Shown: positions 36,392-41,164 of the stretch, piece by piece
How positions within the stretch are numbered: the stretch's first letter is position 1
Layout of the letters: every line of letters starts with the position of its first letter
Assembly: GCF_001956315.1 (NCBI RefSeq)
Contig: NZ_KV887142.1
Span: 33,124-74,287 of the forward strand
Origin: Sphingomonas montana
GTDB taxonomy: Bacteria; Pseudomonadota; Alphaproteobacteria; Sphingomonadales; Sphingomonadaceae
Length of the DNA: 41,164 bases
Direction: 5' to 3'
Position numbers and translations under genes: made by a program
Notes under the pieces: generated by a model
Databases searched by the model: none
Told to the model about the DNA's origin: nothing
The model's input: only the letters and a program-made list of their open reading frames with translations

Positions 36392-36847
36392 ATGGTGCTC
36401 GAGCTGACCAAGGCGATGTTCCGCCGCCTTGTCATGCTCGAGCTTCTCATCACGGTTGTCGCCGTTCCGCTGCTCGTATGGCAGCAACTCCAGCCCGAAT
36501 GGATCAAGTTCGACGCCGAATTTGAAGCCCTGATCGTCGGGATGGGCGGGCGAACTGCGATGTCCGACTCCGAGTTGGTCCTTTCCGCGCCTATTCTGGT
36601 CTCATTGGTGGTCGCCCTGATCGGGCTACTCAGTTTCAAGCCGTGGGCGAGGACTTTGTATCTGGCCAGCTGGGGGGCCGCCCTGCTGCTATCGCTATTC
36701 TGGTTTGGACCTGCGAATTACGCAACCGCGGCGGAAGACCTGATTGAGACGCTCGATGACGTCATCGGGGGTGCGATCCTGACCTTGGCTTATGGTCGCT
36801 CCCTTGGTGCCGATTGGTTCGCCGGCACGTCAAGCAACCCGTCTTAG
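36392..36847 (+). CDS. Unknown membrane protein encoded between atpD and atpC
   Basis: The 151-residue product starts MVLELTKAMFRRLVMLELLI. It has about three to four predicted membrane helices: roughly 13-30, 64-84 and 87-105, with a weaker one near 124-136. The loop after the first helix is acidic (PEWIKFDAEFEALIVG). I recognise no family. It begins 6 bp after atpD and ends 9 bp before atpC, so it must be transcribed with the F1 genes. AGGAAGCG near the atpD end may serve as its ribosome site. The GC content by eye is near 58-60%, clearly below the flanking atp genes, which suggests acquisition by insertion. Whether it acts on ATP synthase is unknown. Confidence 0.78.
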   Translation: MVLELTKAMFRRLVMLELLITVVAVPLLVWQQLQPEWIKFDAEFEALIVGMGGRTAMSDSELVLSAPILVSLVVALIGLLSFKPWARTLYLASWGAALLLSLFWFGPANYATAAEDLIETLDDVIGGAILTLAYGRSLGADWFAGTSSNPS

Positions 36848-36856
36848 GAAAACCCG

Positions 36857-37123
36857 ATGCCCAACCTCCACTTCGAGCTCGTCACCCCGGAAAAGCTGCT
36901 CCGTTCGGAGGACGTCCACATGGTCGTCGTACCCGGCGTCGAAGGCCACTTCGCGGTCCTTGAAGGACACGCCCCCTTCATGACCGTCATCCGCCCCGGC
37001 GAGATCGCGATCTACAGCTCGGCCACCACGATCACCGGCCGAATCGCGATCGAGGGCGGTTTCGCCGAAGTGAACGAGAAAGGCCTCACCATCCTCGCCG
37101 AGGCCGCCACCGAAGTCGCATAA
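36857..37123 (+). CDS. atpC: ATP synthase F1 subunit epsilon, short form
   Basis: Epsilon joins the gamma shaft to the c-ring. The 88 residues comprise only the N-terminal beta-sandwich: [34 protein letters not shown] and [18 protein letters not shown]. The C-terminal helical hairpin of about 45 residues that inhibits ATP hydrolysis in E. coli and many other bacteria is missing. Short epsilon subunits are usual in sphingomonads and some other alphaproteobacteria, so this is not a broken gene. The start follows the unknown membrane-protein gene by 9 bp. Confidence 0.96.
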   Translation: MPNLHFELVTPEKLLRSEDVHMVVVPGVEGHFAVLEGHAPFMTVIRPGEIAIYSSATTITGRIAIEGGFAEVNEKGLTILAEAATEVA

Positions 37124-37208
37124 CGGCGGCTGACCTTCCACCCCCCCCTCCCGCCGTTGCGCGACGGGGCCGGGGTGAAGGGCCTTCCTGCCTTCCAACC
37201 CCAAAAGC

Positions 37209-37727
37209 TCAAACCCGCCGGCCCATCACCAGGTCGTCATACACCTGCGCGCCGACGCTGAACGTCCGCCGGCCGATCGCCGCGAACCCCATCCGCGTAT
37301 AGAAAGTGATCGCGCGGTCGTTGCCGCCGTGCACCCCCACTGTCACCCGCGCAGCACCCATCGCCGCCGCGTCGTCCAGCACGCCGGCCATCAGCGCCGC
37401 CCCCGCCCCGCGTCGCTGCGCGATGCCCATGAGGTAGATCCGCCGCAACTCGCGGTCGCCATCGCGCACGCAGTCCGCCGGCAGGTCGGGCGTGGTCAAC
37501 ACCGCATAGCCCACCAGCGCGCCCAGCGGCGCGGTCGCCACCCGGATCCGCGTGCCCGCATCCGCCAGCCACGTCGCGTAGACGTCCGCGCCATGCCGGG
37601 CCGCGACATGCGCCAGCAGGTCCGCCGCCGGAATCATATGGGCATAGCTTTCGAGGAACGTCGCGCCCCCGACCAGGCTGAGCGCCGCGGCATCGCCGGC
37701 CTCGCCCGCGCGTATCACAAGCTGCAT
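37209..37727 (-). CDS. GNAT-family N-acetyltransferase
   Basis: The 172-residue product has the GNAT fold. Motif A is LRRIYLMGIAQRRGAGAALM, with the acetyl-CoA-binding RRGAGA loop, followed by GVHGGNDRAITFYTRMGF, typical of motif B. The acceptor substrate is not predictable. The ATG at 37727 is preferred because GGAAGGG lies 8 nt upstream. An ATG at 37766 would add 13 residues without such a site. It is convergent with atpC and divergent from cpaF, and probably forms a single-gene unit. Confidence 0.88.
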   Translation of the reverse strand: MQLVIRAGEAGDAAALSLVGGATFLESYAHMIPAADLLAHVAARHGADVYATWLADAGTRIRVATAPLGALVGYAVLTTPDLPADCVRDGDRELRRIYLMGIAQRRGAGAALMAGVLDDAAAMGAARVTVGVHGGNDRAITFYTRMGFAAIGRRTFSVGAQVYDDLVMGRRV

Positions 37728-37832
37728 GTCCGGCCCTTCCACCAGGGTTAGCAAATTCTCAAGCATCGCCCGTTAACGCTTCGCGCAAGGCAGGCACAGG
37801 CGAAACGTCGTGCCCGACAAGGACGGATCGGC

Positions 37833-39335
37833 ATGAGTGCATTCGGACGGCGGAGCGGCTCGGGAAGCGGTGCAGGCACGCGGCCCGCCTTCGGGGTCGC
37901 GCGCCCGATGCAGGGCGGCACCGTCGCGGTCGACCTGGGCACGCAATTCCCGTCGCTCGACTCACTGCCCGGTGCGGAACCCGGTAGCGAGATGCCGCTG
38001 ACCGATGCGATGACCCGGCTCGCCGACCGCCAGGCCGCGTCTGGCGAGGCCGGCAGCAACCGCCCCGAAGGGTTCGAGGCGTCGGTCCACAAGATCAAGG
38101 AACAGGTTCTCCCCCGCCTGCTCGAACGGGTCGATCCGGAAGCCGCCGCCACCCTGACCAAGGACGAACTGGCCGAGGAATTCCGCCCGATCATCGGCGA
38201 GGTGCTGGCCGACCTCAAGATCACGCTCAACCGCCGCGAACAGTTCGCGCTGGAAAAAGTACTGGTCGACGAACTGCTCGGCCTGGGTCCGCTCGAGGAA
38301 CTGCTCGCCGATCCGCTCATCACCGACATCATGGTGAACGGTCCGGACCAGGTCTATATTGAAAAGAAGGGCAAACTCACCATCGCCCCCGTCGTGTTCC
38401 GCGACGAGGAGCATCTGTTCCAGATCGCGCAGCGCATCGTGTCGAAGGTCGGCCGCCGCGTCGACCAGACCACGCCGCTGGCCGACGCCCGCCTCGCTGA
38501 CGGCTCACGCGTCAACGTCATCGTGCCGCCGCTCTCGCTGCGCGGCACCGCCATCTCGATCCGTAAATTCTCCGCCAAGCCGATCACGCTCGACATGATG
38601 GCCAGCGGCGGGTCGATGTCGGTCAAGATGGCCACCGCGCTCAAGATCGCCGGCGCCTGCCGCTTCAACATCATCATCTCGGGCGGCACCGGCTCGGGCA
38701 AGACGACGATGCTGAACGCGCTGTCCAAGATGATCGACCCCGGCGAACGCGTCATCACCATCGAGGACGCCGCCGAGCTTCGGTTGCAACAGCCGCACTG
38801 GCTGCCGCTCGAAACCCGACCGCCGAACCTGGAGGGCAAGGGCGCGATCACGATCCGCGACCTCGTCGTCAACGCGCTGCGCATGCGGCCCGACCGCATC
38901 ATCCTGGGCGAAATCCGCGGACCGGAATGTTTCGATATGCTGGCTGCGATGAACACCGGTCATGACGGCTCGATGTGCACGCTCCACAGCAACAGCCCGC
39001 GCGAGGCGCTGGCCCGCATGGAAAACATGGTGCTGATGTCCGACATCAAGGTGCCCAAGGAAGCGATCAGCCGCCAGATCGCCGACTCGGTCGATCTGAT
39101 CATCCAGGTGAAACGCCTGCGCGACGGTTCGCGCCGCATCACCAACATCACCGAGGTGATCGGCATGGAAGGCCCGGTGATCGTGACGCAGGAACTGTTC
39201 AAGTTCGAATATATGGACGAGGGCAATGACGGCATGATCCACGGCGAATATCGCGCCATGGGCCTGCGCCCCTACACGCTCGACAAGGCCAAGCAGTTCG
39301 GCTTCGACCAGCCCTATCTGGAGAGTTGCCTGTAA
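37833..39335 (+). CDS. cpaF: CpaF/TadA-type secretion ATPase
   Basis: CpaF powers assembly of Flp/Tad pili. The 500 residues contain a disordered Gly/Ser/Arg-rich N-terminus, the N-terminal domain (EEFRPIIGEVLADLKITLNR), LEELLADPLITDIMVNGPDQ and RVDQTTPLADARLADGSRVN. Walker A lies near 284-292 (GGTGSGKTTM), followed by the Asp/His boxes (MRPDRIILGEIRGPECFDML, NTGHDGSMCTLHSNSPREAL) characteristic of type II/IV secretion ATPases. No other tad/cpa genes lie within the window on either side, so the gene is either an orphan or separated from its locus. Confidence 0.94.
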   Translation: MSAFGRRSGSGSGAGTRPAFGVARPMQGGTVAVDLGTQFPSLDSLPGAEPGSEMPLTDAMTRLADRQAASGEAGSNRPEGFEASVHKIKEQVLPRLLERVDPEAAATLTKDELAEEFRPIIGEVLADLKITLNRREQFALEKVLVDELLGLGPLEELLADPLITDIMVNGPDQVYIEKKGKLTIAPVVFRDEEHLFQIAQRIVSKVGRRVDQTTPLADARLADGSRVNVIVPPLSLRGTAISIRKFSAKPITLDMMASGGSMSVKMATALKIAGACRFNIIISGGTGSGKTTMLNALSKMIDPGERVITIEDAAELRLQQPHWLPLETRPPNLEGKGAITIRDLVVNALRMRPDRIILGEIRGPECFDMLAAMNTGHDGSMCTLHSNSPREALARMENMVLMSDIKVPKEAISRQIADSVDLIIQVKRLRDGSRRITNITEVIGMEGPVIVTQELFKFEYMDEGNDGMIHGEYRAMGLRPYTLDKAKQFGFDQPYLESCL

Positions 39336-39377
39336 CGTCAGAAGGTAGAGCGACCGGCCGGGACCGGGAGCAGGGAA

Positions 39378-39403
39378 AGCCCCTCCCCTTCAGGGGAGGG
39401 GCT
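39378..39403. terminator. Hairpin between convergent cpaF and a small gene
   Basis: AGCCCCTCCCC and GGGGAGGGGCT form an 11-bp perfect stem around TTCA. It lies between converging genes and may act as a bidirectional terminator, although T-tracts are lacking. Confidence 0.5.
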
Positions 39404-39423
39404 CGGAAAGGCATCCGCACAAG

Positions 39424-39609
39424 TCACCCCCGCAACCCCAGCCCCAGACACATCACCGCCACGAACAGCGCGAACACCGTCACCTCGCTCCACGGCACCC
39501 ACCCCACCCCCGCGACATGCCGCCGCCGCTGGCGCAGCCGTTCGGCCAGTCCCGCCGCGATCGCGACCAGCACGGCCGCGCCCGCGGCCCATAGAAGCAA
39601 GTCTTGCAA
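39424..39609 (-). CDS. Small two-helix membrane protein
   Basis: The 61-residue product starts, from TTG, LQDLLLWAAGAAVLVAIAAG. It has one membrane helix, then a basic segment (RLRQRRRHVAG), then a second helix (SEVTVFALFVAVMCLGLGL). I know similar short proteins in sphingomonads but no function. The TTG at 39609 is supported by GGTGGGGGG at correct spacing, and the next possible starts are inside the first helix. It is divergent from the methyltransferase-like gene, which also starts with TTG. Confidence 0.65.
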   Translation of the reverse strand: MQDLLLWAAGAAVLVAIAAGLAERLRQRRRHVAGVGWVPWSEVTVFALFVAVMCLGLGLRG

Positions 39610-39663
39610 CGCCGTCCCCCCACCGCGATACTCGGCGCGGAGAACTAGAACCGGAGAGCCGCC

Positions 39664-40464
39664 TTGCGCCACCATTTCCTTGCCGCCGCCGCTGTCGCCA
39701 CGCTGGCCGTCCCCGGCGCGACGCTGGCGCAAACCCCCTCCGCCGCGATCCGCGCCGCGGTCGCCGCGCCGACCCGCACGCCCGCGAACCAGCTACGCGA
39801 CGCCTATCGCCACCCGGCCCAGACGCTGGCCTTCTTCGGCGTGAAGCCGACCGACACGATCGTCGAATTCTCCCCCGCCGGCGGCTGGTACACCGAAATC
39901 CTGGGGCCGCTTACCAACGGCAAGGGCCGCTATGTCGCGCTCGTCGGTTCGGCCAAGGGTGCCGACTCCGCCACCAAGATGCTCGCGGCCAAGCGCGCCG
40001 CGGTCGGCCCGGCTGCTACTGTCGCGACCATGGATGCCGCGGCTGCCACCTCCACCGTGCCGGCCGCCAGTGCCGACGTCGTCCTTACCTTCCGCAACAT
40101 TCACAACCTGACCATGGGCGGCGGCACCACCGCCGCCGGCGCCTTCAAGGCGTGGTATGCGATGCTCAAGCCCGGTGGCACGCTCGGCATCGTCGAACAT
40201 CGCCTGCCCGCCGCCCGCCCGGACAGCGACGAGAAGACCAGCGGCTATCTCAAGCGCACCACCGTCGTTGCGCTGGCGCAGGCCGCCGGCTTCCGACTGG
40301 CGGGCGAAAGCCAGGTGAACGCCAACCCGAAGGACAAGGCCGACTATCCCAAGGGCGTCTGGACGCTGCCGCCCAACTATGCGGAAGGCGATACAGACCG
40401 CGCCAAATATGCCGCGATCGGCGAAAGCGACCGCATGACGTTGAAGTTCGTCAAGCCCCGCTGA
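39664..40464 (+). CDS. Secreted class I methyltransferase-like protein
   Basis: The 266-residue product has a clear signal peptide (LAAAAVATLAVPGATLAQT, cleavage near residue 22). The Rossmann-like domain resembles the predicted methyltransferases of COG4798: DAYRHPAQTLAFFGVKPTDT, then the SAM-site strand IVEFSPAGGWYTEIL, VVLTFRNIHNLTMGG and MLKPGGTLGIVEHRLP. Export is odd for a SAM-dependent enzyme because SAM is a cytoplasmic metabolite. The family may have another activity or ligand. The start is TTG at 39664, supported by CGGAGAGCC upstream. It lies 95 bp before secB, in the same direction. Confidence 0.88.
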   Translation: MRHHFLAAAAVATLAVPGATLAQTPSAAIRAAVAAPTRTPANQLRDAYRHPAQTLAFFGVKPTDTIVEFSPAGGWYTEILGPLTNGKGRYVALVGSAKGADSATKMLAAKRAAVGPAATVATMDAAAATSTVPAASADVVLTFRNIHNLTMGGGTTAAGAFKAWYAMLKPGGTLGIVEHRLPAARPDSDEKTSGYLKRTTVVALAQAAGFRLAGESQVNANPKDKADYPKGVWTLPPNYAEGDTDRAKYAAIGESDRMTLKFVKPR

Positions 40465-40559
40465 CCCCGGGACGCGACGGCATGCGGGGGGTGAGGCTTG
40501 CCCCCCTCGTGCCGGCCCGCTATCGCCCGCGCTTTCCATCCACCGATCAGGAACATGAC

Positions 40560-41066
40560 ATGGCCGAGAACGAAGGCATGACCGACGTCGACAACGCGAT
40601 GTTCGCCGGTGACGACACCGCGCCGCAGGTCGGCGTGATCGCGCAATATGTGAAGGATTTCTCGTTCGAGAACCCCAACGCGCCGATGATCTACCAGCAG
40701 CAGGCACAGCCGCGGATCGACGTGCAGTTCAACATCGGCTCCAACGCGGTGGGCGAGGACATTTACGAGGTGATCCTCAAGATCGAGGCCAAGGCGTCGG
40801 TCGAGGACCAGACCGCGTTCGCGATCGAGCTGAGCTATGCCGGCCTGTTCGGCATCCGCAACGTCCCCGACGACCAGATGCAGCCCTTCCTGCTCGCCGA
40901 AGCGCCGCGGCTCCTGTTCCCCTTCGCGCGCCGCATCGTCGCCGACGCCACCCGCGACGGCAACTTCCCCCCGCTGATGCTGGAACCGATCGACTTCGCC
41001 GCGCTGTACCTGTCGCAGCAGCAGGGCGCCACCGACGGCCAGGGCCAGCCCATCGGCCACGCCTGA
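40560..41066 (+). CDS. secB: Export chaperone SecB
   Basis: SecB holds precursors unfolded and passes them to SecA for Sec export. The 168 residues show the alphaproteobacterial SecB pattern: VGVIAQYVKDFSFENPNAP, FNIGSNAVGEDIYEVILKIE, FAIELSYAGLFGIRNVPD and the conserved ADATRDGNFPPLMLEPIDF. The ATG at 40560 is preceded by AGGAAC. The acidic N-terminus (AENEGMTDVDN) is usual. It is the last intact gene before the low-complexity end of the window. Confidence 0.97.
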   Translation: MAENEGMTDVDNAMFAGDDTAPQVGVIAQYVKDFSFENPNAPMIYQQQAQPRIDVQFNIGSNAVGEDIYEVILKIEAKASVEDQTAFAIELSYAGLFGIRNVPDDQMQPFLLAEAPRLLFPFARRIVADATRDGNFPPLMLEPIDFAALYLSQQQGATDGQGQPIGHA

Positions 41067-41079
41067 GGGTTTGCGGGCT

Positions 41080-41164
41080 TCCCCCCCCCCCCCCCCCCCC
41101 GGGGAGAACCCCCAACCCAAACCAAACCCCCCCCCCCCCGGGGGGGGGGGGGGGGGGGGGGGGG
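41080..41164. other. Homopolymer end of contig, probably artefact
   Basis: Long runs of C and then G, with short A/C-rich islands between them, fill the last ~85 bases. No coding or structural sense can be made of them. This is the pattern of a failed read end or forced contig closure in a GC-rich genome. Confidence 0.85.

Overview
The window is a high-GC alphaproteobacterial chromosome segment, most probably from Sphingomonas or a close sphingomonad. The signs are a split ATP synthase (F1 operon atpHAGDC without F0 genes), a truncated epsilon subunit, the order grpE-hrcA-rph-rdgB-hemW, the divergent lpoA-like/rsmI-yraN-gshB cluster, a PhrB-type iron-sulfur photolyase, a TadA/CpaF ATPase and a GTTCGAGCCTGTCGAGAAC palindrome that I associate with this group. 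I see no rRNA, tRNA, CRISPR array, prophage or complete insertion sequence. The genus call is inference from content and order.

Layout. 1-4.4 kb: the end of a TonB-like protein, a Tat-exported PhoX phosphatase behind a Pho box, and a Tat-exported SDR on the minus strand behind a general-stress (EcfG-type) promoter candidate. 4.6-6.3 kb: purB, then a compact unit encoding a 27-residue hydrophobic peptide with a strong terminator. 6.7-10.1 kb: dnaK-dnaJ (minus) driven by a heat-shock sigma-32 type promoter, with a large palindrome between the two genes. 10.2-12.5 kb: a copper chaperone lipoprotein, a small HExxH protein, and two small genes each preceded by a pair of Fur-box-like operators. 12.7-15.8 kb (minus): a secreted protein with an exact 14-residue repeat, grpE-hrcA, and a small membrane protein. 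15.9-18.5 kb: rph-rdgB-hemW. 18.7-23.5 kb: an LpoA-like lipoprotein divergent from rsmI, a small membrane protein, yraN, gshB and a DedA protein. 23.7-25.8 kb (minus): DUF4197 lipoprotein, a hypothetical protein and xerC. 25.9-31.5 kb: priA, photolyase, and a DUF1570/TPR metallopeptidase-like protein. 31.8-37.1 kb: atpHAGD, an unknown membrane protein gene, then atpC. 37.2-41.1 kb: a GNAT enzyme, an orphan cpaF, a small membrane protein, a secreted methyltransferase-like protein and secB. The last ~85 bases are homopolymer runs that look like an assembly artefact.

How the parts work together. Protein quality control (dnaK, dnaJ, grpE, hrcA, secB) and genome maintenance (priA, xerC, photolyase, rdgB) dominate. 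Phosphate (Pho box/PhoX), iron (Fur boxes), heat (sigma-32 site) and general stress (EcfG site) each have a recognisable cis element here. The junctions between genes are rich in palindromic repeats of at least four families, including three copies of exactly 67 bp and several of 85-87 bp, and some of these sit inside operons.

The observations most worth following are the double Fur operators in front of two small uncharacterised genes, the 14-residue repeat protein, the membrane protein gene inserted between atpD and atpC, and the 27-residue peptide unit.
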